DNA of 64,000 nucleotides, taken from Luteibacter sp. UNC138MFCol5.1. GTDB taxonomy: Bacteria > Pseudomonadota > Gammaproteobacteria > Xanthomonadales > Rhodanobacteraceae. This document shows, piece after piece, positions 19,108 to 27,655 of the stretch (the first letter of the stretch is position 1; each line of letters opens with the position of its first letter). Below the pieces are notes generated by a model. The model saw nothing but the letters and a program-made list of their open reading frames with translations, was not told the origin of the DNA and made no database searches. A program made the position numbers and the translations under genes. The stretch is taken from NCBI RefSeq assembly GCF_900110505.1, contig NZ_FODZ01000002.1, positions 725,227 through 789,226 of the forward strand. The letters are read 5' to 3'.

Positions 19108-19893
19108 TCAGGTCTTGTTGGAGATGAACTGGAGCATCTGGTCCGCGGCGGAGATCGCTTTCGAATTCATCTCGTAGGCGCGCTGCGTCTCGATCATGTT
19201 CACCATCTCCTCGACCACGTTGACGTTCGACGTTTCGAGGGAGTTCTGCTGGATCGTGCCCAGGCCATTGAGCCCGGCCGTACCCGTCTGCGGGGCGCCG
19301 CTGGCGGCGGTTTCGAGATAGAGGTTGTCGCCGCGCGGCTCGAGACCCGCGGGGTTGACGAAGTCGGCCAGCTGGATGGTGCCGATCTGCTGCGAGGCCG
19401 CGCTGCCGGCCGTCGTCACGCTGACGGTGCCATCCTTGCCGATGCTGATCGTCGACGCGTTGGCGGGAATGGTGATCGCCGGCTCGATCGGATAGCCGTC
19501 GTTGGTGACGATCTGGCCGTCCTGGTCGCGCTTGAGGCCACCGTCGCGCGTGTAGCCGACGGTGCCGTCCGGCATCGTCACCTGCAGGAAGCCACGGCCG
19601 TCGATGCGGACGTCGAGGGGGTTGTCCGACTGCTGCACGCCGCCCTGCTCGAACATCTTCTGCGTGCCGACCACGCGCACGCCGGTGCCGATCATGAGGC
19701 CCGTCGGCGACTGCGTCTGTTCCGTCGTCTGCGCGCCGGCCTGGCCGCGGTTCTGGTAGGCGAGGTCTTCGAACTCCGCGCGCGAGCGCTTGAACGCGGT
19801 GGTGTTCGTGTTGGCCAGGTTGTTCGAGACGACGTCCATGCGCGTCTGCTGCGCATCGAGGCCGGTCTTGGCGATCCAGAGGGACGTGAACAT
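19108..19893 (-). CDS. flgG: Distal rod protein FlgG
   Basis: FlgG builds the distal rod. The 261-residue protein, exactly family length, starts with [20 protein letters not shown] and the rod/hook signature [17 protein letters not shown], and ends with [20 protein letters not shown] and MLQFISN. The distal-rod-specific insert ([18 protein letters not shown] at about 46-64) distinguishes it from FlgF. It lies 63 bases after flgF; that gap shows only a poor sigma-54-like match. Confidence 0.97.
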   Translation of the reverse strand: MFTSLWIAKTGLDAQQTRMDVVSNNLANTNTTAFKRSRAEFEDLAYQNRGQAGAQTTEQTQSPTGLMIGTGVRVVGTQKMFEQGGVQQSDNPLDVRIDGRGFLQVTMPDGTVGYTRDGGLKRDQDGQIVTNDGYPIEPAITIPANASTISIGKDGTVSVTTAGSAASQQIGTIQLADFVNPAGLEPRGDNLYLETAASGAPQTGTAGLNGLGTIQQNSLETSNVNVVEEMVNMIETQRAYEMNSKAISAADQMLQFISNKT

Positions 19894-19956
19894 CGTTGAC
19901 TCCTGCGCGTGCGCGCTTGACGTGCCGGCGACGGGTTTCCGTCGCGGCGGCGGTGG

Positions 19957-20697
19957 TTACCCCACCTGTAGCAATTTCGATGCCGACTGGGCGTTTTCGT
20001 CGGCCGTCTTGATCGAGCGAACCTGCATTTCGAACTCGCGGGAGAGCGAAATCATCTTCACGAGCACGTCGGAAGGGTTCACGTTGCTGGCTTCGATGGC
20101 GCCGGAGACCACCTTCACGTCGGCGTCGGCCTGGGCCTGGCTGCCGTCCTTCATGTGCATCAGCCCGTCCGATCCGAGGCTGATCTGGTCGTTGCCGGGA
20201 TTGACGAGCTTGATCCGGTCGGTCGTGGCGACCGTCGCGGGCGATTCGCCCAGCGGCACGATCGAGATCGTTCCGTCCGAGCCGATCTTCACGCTGGAGG
20301 CCTGCGGGATGGTGATGGGACCGCCGCCGCCCAGCACCGCGTTGCCGCGCGCGTCGGTCAGGAGGCCCTGGTCGTCGATGCGCAGGTTGCCGGCGCGCGT
20401 GTAGCCCTCGGTGCCGTTCGCCGTCTGCACGGCGATCCAGCCGTTGCCCTGCACGGATACGTCGAGGTCGTTGCCGGTCTGCGTCTGGGTGCCCTGCGTG
20501 GTATCCCATCCCGTGCCCTGCGCCACGCCGTTGATGCGCGTCTGCAGGCCATCGCCCTGCACCGGCACGCTCTGGAACGCGGACAGCTCCGCCTTGAATC
20601 CGGTGGTGTTGGCGTTGGCGAGATTGTGCGCCACTTCGGCCTGCGCCCGCATGATCTGCGTGGCGCCGGTCATCGCGACATATACGGAGCGGTCCAT
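19957..20697 (-). CDS. flgF: Proximal rod protein FlgF
   Basis: FlgF is a proximal rod subunit. The 246-residue protein begins MDRSVYVAMTGATQIMRAQ with the rod signature HNLANANTTGFKAELSAF, and ends with VSGAIEASNVNPSDVLVKMI and REFEMQVRSIKTADENAQSA, all standard for FlgF. Length is typical. It lies 57 bases after flgE in the flgB-flgL operon. Confidence 0.95.
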   Translation of the reverse strand: MDRSVYVAMTGATQIMRAQAEVAHNLANANTTGFKAELSAFQSVPVQGDGLQTRINGVAQGTGWDTTQGTQTQTGNDLDVSVQGNGWIAVQTANGTEGYTRAGNLRIDDQGLLTDARGNAVLGGGGPITIPQASSVKIGSDGTISIVPLGESPATVATTDRIKLVNPGNDQISLGSDGLMHMKDGSQAQADADVKVVSGAIEASNVNPSDVLVKMISLSREFEMQVRSIKTADENAQSASKLLQVG

Positions 20698-20754
20698 GGC
20701 GGGATCCCTGTCTGATGGGCGGTACGCGGCCTGTGCCGCGTACCGCCGTCACGC

Positions 20755-21981
20755 TTAGTTGCGGATGTTGATGATCGTCTGGGTCAGCTTGTCGTCGGTC
20801 GAGATCACCTGCGCGTTCGCCTGGTAGTTGCGCTGCGCCTTGATCATGTTGACCAGCTGGGCCGTGAGGTCCGCCGTGTTGGACGACTCCAGCGAGCCCG
20901 CGACCACCGTGCCGACGTCGCCCGAGTTCGCCACGCCACGGATCGGCTGGCCCGACTCCGAGGACGGCACCCAGTTGGTGTCGTTGAGCTGGCGCAGGCC
21001 CTGGTTGTTGGCGAACGTCGCGATGGCGACCTGGCCCAGCGGCGTGGTCACGCCGTTCGAATAGATGGCCGAGACGGTGCCGTCCTTCGCCACGTCGATC
21101 TTCGAGAACTTGCCGGCGGCGTAACCGTCGGTCGGGGCGGCGGTCGTGGCGAAGGTGTCGCCGAACTGCGTGACCTTGTTCACGTCGATCGTCAGGTCGA
21201 TCGGGGCCGCGCCCGGATTCGGGGACGCCGCGCCGAAGTTGAGCTTGCCGCCGACCGGCGTGGTGATCGCGCCACCGCTGGTGAACGCGATGGGCTGCGC
21301 GCCGCCGACCTGCGTGCCGTCGACGGTCATGTACGCGTTCCACGTGTTCGGGTTGGTCGCGTCCTTCACGTAGTACACGTTGGTGGTGTGCGACGCGCCC
21401 AGCGAATCGTAGGCCTGGAACGTGGAGAGGTAGTTGTAGGTCTTGTCGTTCGTCGGATCGAACGCGCCGCCGGTCGGCGCCGTGGCGCTCGACGACAGGT
21501 TCGCGGTCAGCGAGACGGTCGAGCTGGCCTTCGCGGGGCTCGTGCCGGTGGTGATCTTCAGGTCGGTGAGCGAGCTCATGTCGAAGCCACCCGAGGCGGT
21601 CGGCGGATACGCCTGCACGTACTGGCCCGTGGCCGTGACGATGTTGCCCTTGTCGTCCGGATGGAAGTTGCCCGCTCGCGTGTACGAGTAGCCGGAACCG
21701 TCGCGGATCGTGAAGAAGCCCGCGCCGCTGAGCGCGAAATCGTACGAGTTGCCGGTCTGGGTGTTGTTGCCGTCGCTGAACTGCTGGGCGATGTTCGTCA
21801 GGCGGACGCCGCTACCGGCCGCGTTGGCCGAGAGGTTCTGTCCCGCCACCGAGTAGACCTGCGAGAACTCGGCGCGCGAGCCCTTGAAGCCGACGGTGTT
21901 GACGTTGGCGATGTTGTTCGCGGTGACCTCGAGGTCGGCGGACGCCGCGTTGATGCCGCTGAGGGCGATATCGAAAGGCAT
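20755..21981 (-). CDS. flgE: Flagellar hook protein FlgE
   Basis: FlgE is the hook subunit, the universal joint between rod and filament. The true start is the ATG at 21981 (MPFDIALSGINAASADLEV), giving 408 residues; the frame opens further upstream only by overlap with flgD. The rod/hook motif NNIANVNTVGFKGSRAEF is near residue 20, and the C-terminus has LTAQLVNMIKAQRNYQANAQVIS and TDDKLTQTIINI. The central part is variable and Thr/Gly-rich as usual. It lies 19 bases after flgD, with a GAGGAAT ribosome-binding site. Confidence 0.96.
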   Translation of the reverse strand: MPFDIALSGINAASADLEVTANNIANVNTVGFKGSRAEFSQVYSVAGQNLSANAAGSGVRLTNIAQQFSDGNNTQTGNSYDFALSGAGFFTIRDGSGYSYTRAGNFHPDDKGNIVTATGQYVQAYPPTASGGFDMSSLTDLKITTGTSPAKASSTVSLTANLSSSATAPTGGAFDPTNDKTYNYLSTFQAYDSLGASHTTNVYYVKDATNPNTWNAYMTVDGTQVGGAQPIAFTSGGAITTPVGGKLNFGAASPNPGAAPIDLTIDVNKVTQFGDTFATTAAPTDGYAAGKFSKIDVAKDGTVSAIYSNGVTTPLGQVAIATFANNQGLRQLNDTNWVPSSESGQPIRGVANSGDVGTVVAGSLESSNTADLTAQLVNMIKAQRNYQANAQVISTDDKLTQTIINIRN

Positions 21982-22000
21982 GGTGGATTCCTCGCTGTAC

Positions 22001-22645
22001 TTACAGGATTTGCGCGATCTGACTGAGCAGGGCGCCGCCGTAGCCGGCCACCTGCAGGTACGTGCCGTCGGTGCCCGAAGCACCGACGCCTTCCACCTTG
22101 CCGCGAACGAACGTGTCGATCGCGGTTCCGCCGGAAGTCGCGGAAAGCTGGTAGACGCCGTCGGCGAGCTGCGTGCCGTCGTCGGACTTGCCGTCCCAGG
22201 TGAACTTGACGAGGCCGGCATCCGGCTGGCCGAGCGACATCGTGCGGACGACGTTGCCCGCCTGGTCCTTGATCTGCACGTTGACGTACGTACCGGAATT
22301 GCCGACGTTCACGGCGCCGCCGAGCGTGCCATCCGTCAGCTTCGCCGCCTTCGACGGCACCAGCACCTCGGTGCCGACGAGCGACGCCGCGCGCACGAAC
22401 TGGTCGCCGCTGAGGTTGCTCGCCAGCGAGTCGAACGACTGCTGGAGCTGCTGCGTCGCGGCCACCTGCGAGAACTGCGCCAGCTGGGCGACAGTCTGGG
22501 TGGCGTCCATCGGCTTGGTGGGATCCTGGTTGGTCATCTGCGTGACGATGAGCTTGAGGAAATCCGACTGGCTCAGGGTCTGCTGCTGGAGCTGGCTGGA
22601 CGACGAGGCCGCCGCGCTGCCACTACCGATGGAATCGACTGCCAT
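22001..22645 (-). CDS. flgD: Hook-capping protein FlgD
   Basis: FlgD is the scaffold at the growing hook tip and is discarded after hook completion. The 214-residue protein has the N-terminal motif LSQSDFLKLIVTQMTNQDP with DATQTVAQLAQFSQV, which is diagnostic for FlgD, and a C-terminal FlgD/FlgE-type beta domain (about 110-195). The start ATG at 22645 and length match the family. It follows flgC by 10 bases. Confidence 0.96.
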   Translation of the reverse strand: MAVDSIGSGSAAASSSSQLQQQTLSQSDFLKLIVTQMTNQDPTKPMDATQTVAQLAQFSQVAATQQLQQSFDSLASNLSGDQFVRAASLVGTEVLVPSKAAKLTDGTLGGAVNVGNSGTYVNVQIKDQAGNVVRTMSLGQPDAGLVKFTWDGKSDDGTQLADGVYQLSATSGGTAIDTFVRGKVEGVGASGTDGTYLQVAGYGGALLSQIAQIL

Positions 22646-22655
22646 GGGTTGGTCC

Positions 22656-23069
22656 TTACTTGCCGAGGTCGAGCGTCTTCTGCATGAGCTGCTTGGCGCT
22701 GTTCATGACTTCGACGTTGTTCTGGTAGGAGCGCGACGCGGAGATCATGTTGACCAGCTCGTCGACCGGGTTGACGTTGCTTGAATAGACGTAGCCGCTT
22801 TCGTCCGCGAGCGGATTGGAGGGCTCGAAGCGCGACTGGATGGGCGCCTGGCTTTCCGTCACCCCCATCGTGCGCACGCCCGCGTTCTCCATCTGGCCGT
22901 TGACCTGCTGCTGCACCGCGGAGAACAGCGGCTGCTTCGCGTGGTAGGCGGCCGCCTCGCTGCTGGCGACGCTGTCGGCGTTGGCCATGTTGCTGGCGGT
23001 GGTGTTCAGGCGCGCGGACTGCGCGGCCATGCCGGAGCCGGCGACGTCGAAAATCTTGATCAGGCTCAT
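22656..23069 (-). CDS. flgC: Proximal rod protein FlgC
   Basis: FlgC is a proximal rod protein. The 137-residue product starts at the ATG at 23069 (MSLIKIFDVAGSGMAAQSAR) and contains NTTASNMANADSVAS, the rod signature, then SNVNPVDELVNMISASRSYQNNVEV at the C-terminus. It overlaps the flgB stop by four bases (ATGA). The much longer open frame upstream is a shadow of flgB and its leader. Confidence 0.96.
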   Translation of the reverse strand: MSLIKIFDVAGSGMAAQSARLNTTASNMANADSVASSEAAAYHAKQPLFSAVQQQVNGQMENAGVRTMGVTESQAPIQSRFEPSNPLADESGYVYSSNVNPVDELVNMISASRSYQNNVEVMNSAKQLMQKTLDLGK

Positions 23070-23485
23070 GAGCTGCTCCCGGTGATCGCAAGACGCATGG
23101 TGTGGATCTGGCCGTTGATGAAGCCGAGCGAGGCCTGGTAGTGGATCGCGTTGGCCGCGAACTGCGCCTGCTCGACCTGCGTGTCGACGGTGTTGCCGTC
23201 CATGGTGGGCTGGGTCTCGACCCGGTAGGCCATGCGGTCGGCGTCGGCGAGGGCCACCGCGGGATTGCCGCCGATGTGCCCCGACGAGGTCGCGGTCATG
23301 GGCAAGGCATTGCCCTCCACGGCGCCGGTCGCCGCGGCCATCACCTTGCGGAAGTCGAGGTCGCGGGCCAGGAAGCCTGGCGTATCGGCGTTGGCGAGGT
23401 TCGAGGAGATCACCTCGGCACGGCGCTGCCACAGGCCCAGGGCCTGCGCGTGGACGCCGAACAGCGAATCGGGTTTGTCGAGCAT
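23066..23485 (-). CDS. flgB: Proximal rod protein FlgB
   Basis: FlgB is the first rod subunit and first gene of the flgBCDEFGHIJKL operon. The 139-residue product starts at ATG 23485 (MLDKPDSLFGVHAQALGLW) with the signature VISSNLANADTPGFLARDLDF, exactly family length. A GTG further upstream at 23554 would add 23 residues but that start lies upstream of the predicted start site (near 23513) and is rejected. A near-perfect sigma-54 promoter is at 23524-23538. Confidence 0.96.
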   Translation of the reverse strand: MLDKPDSLFGVHAQALGLWQRRAEVISSNLANADTPGFLARDLDFRKVMAAATGAVEGNALPMTATSSGHIGGNPAVALADADRMAYRVETQPTMDGNTVDTQVEQAQFAANAIHYQASLGFINGQIHTMRLAITGSSS

Positions 23486-23523
23486 GGGTCCTGCCCCCTC
23501 GTGACCTTGGCGAAGAGGCAGGA

Positions 23524-23538
23524 GCAAGTCGCGTGCCA
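23524..23538 (-). promoter_or_regulatory. Sigma-54 promoter of the flgB operon
   Basis: On the minus strand TGGCAC, five bases, TTGC is an exact match to the consensus -24/-12 boxes. Start site is expected near 23513, about 28 bases before the flgB ATG. This is the best sigma-54 site of the window. Confidence 0.92.
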
Positions 23539-23555
23539 TGCATGCGACGGCCACG

Positions 23556-23580
23556 AAAAACGGCGCCGTGGCGCCGTTTT
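23556..23580. terminator. Bidirectional terminator between cheV and flgB
   Basis: A hairpin with arms ACGGCGCC and GGCGCCGT and a two-base centre, flanked by A-run on one side and T-run on the other, can end transcription from either strand. It lies after cheV (minus strand) and isolates the flgB promoter. Confidence 0.75.
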
Positions 23581-23669
23581 CCGGGATCGGGGAGCGGGGT
23601 CGAACCGACTGGCGCCGGAATTCCGACGCGCCGTACGCGCTGTGACGACGGTGATCCGTCGCCCGGCGA

Positions 23670-24587
23670 TCAGGCCGGGAGCAGTTCGAGGACGGTCGTC
23701 GCCAGGATGTCGGGCTGGAACTTGGCGATGAAGCGGTCGGCGCCGACGCGGTCGACCATCGCCTCGTTGAACACCCCGCTCAGGGAGCTGTGCAGCAGGA
23801 CCTTCAGATGACGCAGCTGCGCGTCGTCGCGGATGGCGCGCGTGAGGGCGTAGCCGTCCATCAGGGGCATTTCGATGTCGGACACGACCAGCGCCACGCG
23901 CTCGTCGACCGGGCCCATGGCCAGGGTGCCGAGCACGTCCAGGCCTTCACGGCCGTCCTTCGCCACCACGCACTCGAGGTCCATCTTGCGGAACAGGTCG
24001 ACCAGCTGCGTGCGTGCCACGAGGGAATCGTCGACCACCAGCACCCGGCGGTTGCGCGCGTGCTGGACCACGGCGGCCTGCTGGATGCGGTCCGAGAGCT
24101 CGACCGCCTGGGGGTCGACGCTCGCCAGCACCTGCTCCACGTCGACCACCGCGAGGAGGTCGCCATCGAGCCGCGTGACGGCGTTGACGCGGGCGCCGTA
24201 ACCCAGCGCGGCGGGCGGCGCCGTCATGTTGGCACCGTCGACATGCACGATGCGGTCGACGTCGGACACCAGAAAACCCTGCACCGAGCGATTGAACTCG
24301 GTCACGATCAGGTGCGCCGTCTCCACCGCGGCGAGCGGTGGGTAGCCCATGGCGGCCGCGAGGTCGATCACGGGAATGGTGTTGCCGCGGTAGTCGAAGC
24401 TGCCCGCGACCAGCGCGTGCATGCTCGGCATGCGCTCCAGCCGCGGCCGGCGCAGCACTTCGCGCACCTTGAAGACGTTGATGCCGAAGGCCTGGCCGTC
24501 GCCCAGGCGGAACAGCAGCATCGCCACGCGGTTGTGCCCGGCCAGCCGGGTGAAGGTTTCGACGGTGTCGAGGAGCGGTCGGGCCAT
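23670..24587 (-). CDS. cheV: Chemotaxis coupling protein CheV
   Basis: CheV is a CheW-receiver hybrid that couples chemoreceptors to CheA and can be phosphorylated. The 305-residue protein has an N-terminal CheW domain (about 15-160; FGINVFKVREVLR, then YRGNTIPVIDLAAAMG) and a C-terminal receiver domain (about 180-300) with the acidic pair VVDDS at about 184-188, phospho-acceptor Asp at about 237 in VVSDIEMPLMDG, and Lys in RFIAKF. Start ATG at 24587 gives the standard CheV beginning; the frame upstream is non-coding and overlaps the promoter. A sigma-28-type site lies at 24622-24648. Confidence 0.95.
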   Translation of the reverse strand: MARPLLDTVETFTRLAGHNRVAMLLFRLGDGQAFGINVFKVREVLRRPRLERMPSMHALVAGSFDYRGNTIPVIDLAAAMGYPPLAAVETAHLIVTEFNRSVQGFLVSDVDRIVHVDGANMTAPPAALGYGARVNAVTRLDGDLLAVVDVEQVLASVDPQAVELSDRIQQAAVVQHARNRRVLVVDDSLVARTQLVDLFRKMDLECVVAKDGREGLDVLGTLAMGPVDERVALVVSDIEMPLMDGYALTRAIRDDAQLRHLKVLLHSSLSGVFNEAMVDRVGADRFIAKFQPDILATTVLELLPA

Positions 24588-24621
24588 GGCTGCGCGGCGT
24601 CTGCGGATGGTGTCGCGAACC

Positions 24622-24648
24622 GTATCGGCCAGCCGGCGCGTTTCTGTA
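24622..24648 (-). promoter_or_regulatory. Sigma-28-type promoter of cheV
   Basis: On the minus strand TACAGAAA, 11 bases, GCCGATAC fits the sigma-28 layout: seven of eight bases in the -10 and a weaker -35. It points into cheV, about 35 bases upstream of its start. Confidence 0.7.
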
Positions 24649-24657
24649 GCCGGGCCG

Positions 24658-24673
24658 TGGCATGTGGATTGCA
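24658..24673 (+). promoter_or_regulatory. Sigma-54-type promoter of the chemoreceptor-flgA operon
   Basis: TGGCAT, five bases, TTGCA matches the -24/-12 consensus with one mismatch. The start site is expected near 24684, about 57 bases before the chemoreceptor ATG. It is divergent from, and only ten bases away from, the cheV sigma-28-type promoter. Confidence 0.75.
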
Positions 24674-24740
24674 TGGCTCAAGATGTCACGCCCCCTGACG
24701 ATCTACTGGGGCGACCACTAAAACAAGCGAAAGCGAAGCC

Positions 24741-26048
24741 ATGACCCTCCTCTGGAGCCAGCACGTCCGTCTCATCGCCCACGCGGCCGCCAGCGGCGAC
24801 GCCGCGCGCGTCCGTGCGCTGTCCGCCCAGTACCCGGCGGCCGCCAGCGCGCTCGGCGCGCTGCTCAAGCCCGCGGAACCGCGCACCGTGGCGGCGACCA
24901 CCATCCAGGCGATCGAGCAGCAGGGGATGGTCCTGACGAACGCGCAGGCGCTCGGCGCGACGCTGCAGGAACTCGGCGCGGCCGTCGAGGGCGCCCGCGA
25001 TACCGCCGGTCGTTTGACGGAAGCCGGCGCCAGGATTTCGACGGCCATCGACCAGGCCCACGCGGGCGTGGCCGGCATGGCCGACGCCGGCGGCCAGGGT
25101 CAGGCGACCTCGGCCGAACTCGACGGCCAGCTGCGTCTTCTGCGGAGCGCCCTGTCGGGCATGAGCCGCAACCACGCGCAGTTCTCCGAATACTTCACGG
25201 CCATCCGCAAGCTGACGGCCACGGTGCAGGACATCGCGCACCAGACCAACCTCGTCGCGCTGAACGCCGCGATCGAGGCGGCCCGCGCCGGCGAGGCCGG
25301 CCGTGGGTTCGCGGTCGTGGCCGACGAGGTCAAGCAGCTGGCCGAGAAGACCACGCAGGCCACCGCGGAGATCGACCAGGTCACGCAGGCGGTCGGCGAA
25401 TTCGCCGGTCACCTGGACGACGCGGTCCAGACCAGCCTTCGCCGCCTCGACCAGTCCCAGGCGGGCATCGCGGGCATGCAGGCCTCACTGGGGCGCGTCG
25501 ACGACGCGGTCCGCGGCGCCCGTGGCAGCCTCGACGCCGCCCGCGAAGGCATGTCCGCCCTCACGGGCCGTGTCGCCACCATCCAGTCGACGCAGGCCTC
25601 GCTGGGCCGTGTCACCAACGAGGCACGCCGTCAGGCCGACGCCGCCGCGCGCGCCGCGGTGCTCGCGCACCGGCTCGGCCTCGCCCGCCTGGAAACGGAA
25701 GGCAATCTCGACGCCGCCAGCCTCAGCCAGATGATCCGCGAAGCGAGCCAGGGCCTGCGCTACGCGCTCGAGCTCGCCTCGCGCGATCCGTCGGGCCTCG
25801 ATCGTCGCTGGCTCGATACCACGCCGCTGATGCGCTGCATCGACCAGCTGCGCGCGTTGCGCCCGGACGGCACGGCCGATGGCGTCCGGGCCGCCGGCGA
25901 GCGCTTCTCCGTACTCGCATCGCAGTACGCGATCACGCTCGGCGAAGGGCGTCACGCCGACGCCAGCCATATGCTTCCGGGCCTGACGCGCGAGCTCGAC
26001 GCCATCGCCCAGGGCCTCTCCGCCTCGCTCGCGGAGCGCGCGGCGTGA
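24741..26048 (+). CDS. Soluble methyl-accepting chemotaxis-like protein
   Basis: The 435-residue protein has no signal peptide and no membrane segment. Residues about 160-205 form the conserved MCP signalling hairpin ([19 protein letters not shown], then [19 protein letters not shown]), which contacts CheA and CheW/CheV. It is flanked by about 90-residue helical coiled-coil arms. The N-terminal 50 residues and the C-terminal stretch after about 325 match no sensory domain I know, and no CheR/CheB tether pentapeptide ends the protein. It overlaps flgA by four bases and has a sigma-54-type promoter, so it is expressed with flagellar class II genes. Its signal is unknown; a cytoplasmic energy or assembly sensor is only a guess. 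Confidence 0.88.
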   Translation: MTLLWSQHVRLIAHAAASGDAARVRALSAQYPAAASALGALLKPAEPRTVAATTIQAIEQQGMVLTNAQALGATLQELGAAVEGARDTAGRLTEAGARISTAIDQAHAGVAGMADAGGQGQATSAELDGQLRLLRSALSGMSRNHAQFSEYFTAIRKLTATVQDIAHQTNLVALNAAIEAARAGEAGRGFAVVADEVKQLAEKTTQATAEIDQVTQAVGEFAGHLDDAVQTSLRRLDQSQAGIAGMQASLGRVDDAVRGARGSLDAAREGMSALTGRVATIQSTQASLGRVTNEARRQADAAARAAVLAHRLGLARLETEGNLDAASLSQMIREASQGLRYALELASRDPSGLDRRWLDTTPLMRCIDQLRALRPDGTADGVRAAGERFSVLASQYAITLGEGRHADASHMLPGLTRELDAIAQGLSASLAERAA

Positions 26049-26746
26049 TCCATCGTCTCCTCGCCGCCGGCGTCGTGCTTCCCGCGCTGCTCGCCTGCCC
26101 GCTTCCCGCGGCGGCGACGCAGTCGCTGGACGCCGTGCGCGCGCTGGCGGTGGACTGGCTGCAGGCGAACCGCAATCTTCCCGGTGCCCGCATGACTGCA
26201 GAAGCCGGTCCGCTCGACAACCGCCTGCGCCTGGCGGATTGCGCCGCCCCGTTGCAGGCGTCGCTGCCGGGCAACCGCCCGCTGGGCGCGCGTGCCAGTG
26301 TCGTCGTGCGCTGCCCGGTGCCCGGCGGCTGGACCGTCCGCGTGCCGGTCAAGGTGCAGATGTTCGCGAGCGTGCTGGTCACCAGCCGCCCGCTGGCGCG
26401 GGGCGACGGTCCGGGCGCGGCCGACGTGCATAGCGAGGAGCGCGACGTCGCCAGCCTCGCCTATGGCTACATCGCCAGCCTCGACCAGATCGGCGGCCGC
26501 GCACTTGCTCGGCCATTGAACGCGGGCACCGTCCTGACCCCTGGCATGCTGGCCGGACGCCAGGCCGTGCGTATCGGCGACGCGGTGAGCATGGAAGCCA
26601 CCGTCGACGGCGTCACCATCCGTGCCGAGGGCGTCGCGATGGGCGCCGGCGACGCGGGCGCACGACTCAAGGTCCGCAACGCGTCGTCGGGCAAGGTGCT
26701 CGACGCCGTGGTCAGCGGACCCGGGGTGGTCGCGGTACTGCCCTGA
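26045..26746 (+). CDS. flgA: Flagellar P-ring assembly chaperone FlgA
   Basis: FlgA is the periplasmic chaperone needed for FlgI to form the P ring. The 233-residue product has a Sec signal peptide (about 1-24, ending LPAAA), a middle region with [12 protein letters not shown] (the conserved Cys motif) and a C-terminal SAF domain (about 105-230: [16 protein letters not shown], then [15 protein letters not shown]). The start is GTG at 26045, overlapping the chemoreceptor stop (GTGA). Length is typical. Confidence 0.95.
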   Translation: MIHRLLAAGVVLPALLACPLPAAATQSLDAVRALAVDWLQANRNLPGARMTAEAGPLDNRLRLADCAAPLQASLPGNRPLGARASVVVRCPVPGGWTVRVPVKVQMFASVLVTSRPLARGDGPGAADVHSEERDVASLAYGYIASLDQIGGRALARPLNAGTVLTPGMLAGRQAVRIGDAVSMEATVDGVTIRAEGVAMGAGDAGARLKVRNASSGKVLDAVVSGPGVVAVLP

Positions 26747-26788
26747 ACGAAACAGCGACACGGTCACATTCCCCGGCCCCGGGCCGGT

Positions 26789-26815
26789 TAAAGTTCGCCG
26801 ACAGGCTGCCGTTAA
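26789..26815 (+). promoter_or_regulatory. Sigma-28 (FliA) promoter of flgM
   Basis: TAAAGTTC, 11 bases, GCCGTTAA matches the consensus with one mismatch in each box. It would start transcription near 26822, about 30 bases before flgM, so the anti-sigma factor is itself FliA-dependent, as in enterics. Confidence 0.88.
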
Positions 26816-26852
26816 AGGGTCTGACGGAACACAAGCTCCGAGGGAAACACCC

Positions 26853-27161
26853 ATGACGACGACGATCAAACCCGGCATCCAGGCTCCCCAGCCGCAGGTG
26901 CAGCTGCGCACCCAGAATCCCGCGACCGGTTCCGCCGGTTCGGCGCAGGGCGCCGCCACGGTTCGTCCGACCGACGACAGCGTCAGCATCACCGATTCGG
27001 CCAAGGCGCTCGACGCCGCCAGCCGCGGCGAAGGCATCGACACGAAGCGCGTGGACGAAATCCGCGCCCGCCTCGCCGACGGCACGTACAAGCCCGACGC
27101 CCAGGCCATCGCCAGCAAGTTTCTCGCGCTGGAAGGCCAGATGGGTAGCGGCAAGGCATGA
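26853..27161 (+). CDS. flgM: Anti-sigma-28 factor FlgM
   Basis: FlgM binds FliA in the cytoplasm and is exported after hook completion, releasing class III genes. The 102-residue protein is disordered and Pro/Gln/Thr-rich at the N-terminus; the C-terminal FliA-binding part contains DSVSITDSAKALDAAS and VDEIRARLADGTYKPDAQAIASKF, the last being the conserved helix. Start ATG at 26853 with a GAGGGAA ribosome-binding site; upstream frame overlaps flgA. Its stop overlaps flgN by four bases. Confidence 0.94.
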   Translation: MTTTIKPGIQAPQPQVQLRTQNPATGSAGSAQGAATVRPTDDSVSITDSAKALDAASRGEGIDTKRVDEIRARLADGTYKPDAQAIASKFLALEGQMGSGKA

Positions 27162-27601
27162 GCGCAGCGCACGGCGCCGATTTCGATGCCGCGCTGGTCG
27201 CCGTGATGGGCGACCTGGCGCGTGACATCGACGCCCTGCACGCCTGCCTCATCGAAGAACGCCTCGCGCTCGACGCCACGGATCCGCAGGCGCTCGACGC
27301 CGCGACCCGCGCGAAGGGCGAGCTGCTCGACCGCATCGAATCGCTCGACGTCGAGCGCCGCCAACTCAGCGAGGCGGCCAGTCTCGACAGCCTCGCCGAC
27401 GCGCGCTGGGTCGTCGTCTTCGAGCGCCTTCGCGAATGCAGGCAGCTCAACGAAACCAACGGCCGCATCGTCGGCCAGCGCATCGGTCACGTGCGCCAGG
27501 CATTGGCCCTGATATCGGGCGATTCGCCCGGTGGATCGACTTACGGCCGCAACGGAGAGGCGAAGATAAACCTCCGTTCCGCGACGCTTGCACAGGTCTG
27601 A
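27158..27601 (+). CDS. flgN: Flagellar export chaperone FlgN
   Basis: FlgN is the cytoplasmic chaperone of the junction proteins FlgK and FlgL. The 147-residue product is all-helical with the typical opening (a long helix with LHACLIEERLAL DATD, then AKGELLDRIESLDVERRQL) and a C-terminal helix ending NETNGRIVGQRIGHVRQAL. It follows flgM with a four-base overlap, the standard arrangement. Sequence conservation is modest, so the position adds much of the confidence. Confidence 0.9.
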   Translation: MSAAHGADFDAALVAVMGDLARDIDALHACLIEERLALDATDPQALDAATRAKGELLDRIESLDVERRQLSEAASLDSLADARWVVVFERLRECRQLNETNGRIVGQRIGHVRQALALISGDSPGGSTYGRNGEAKINLRSATLAQV

Positions 27602-27655
27602 TCCCGACAGAACAGCGACAATCAAGCTCACCCAAGACGGCGCAAGAAGGAAGCA

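Noticed and set aside
19911-19927. Sigma-54-like site upstream of flgG
   Set aside because: Minus strand reads CGGCAC-N5-GCGC: the -12 GC is shifted and two key bases are wrong; flgG lies in the middle of a continuous operon.
18419-21343. Minus-strand frame of 974 codons covering flgH and beyond
   Set aside because: Only the last 226 residues are FlgH with a lipobox; the rest is the wrong frame of flgG, flgF and flgE.
23066-23554. GTG start for a longer FlgB (162 residues)
   Set aside because: The start lies upstream of the predicted sigma-54 start site and the extra 23 residues are absent from FlgB family proteins.
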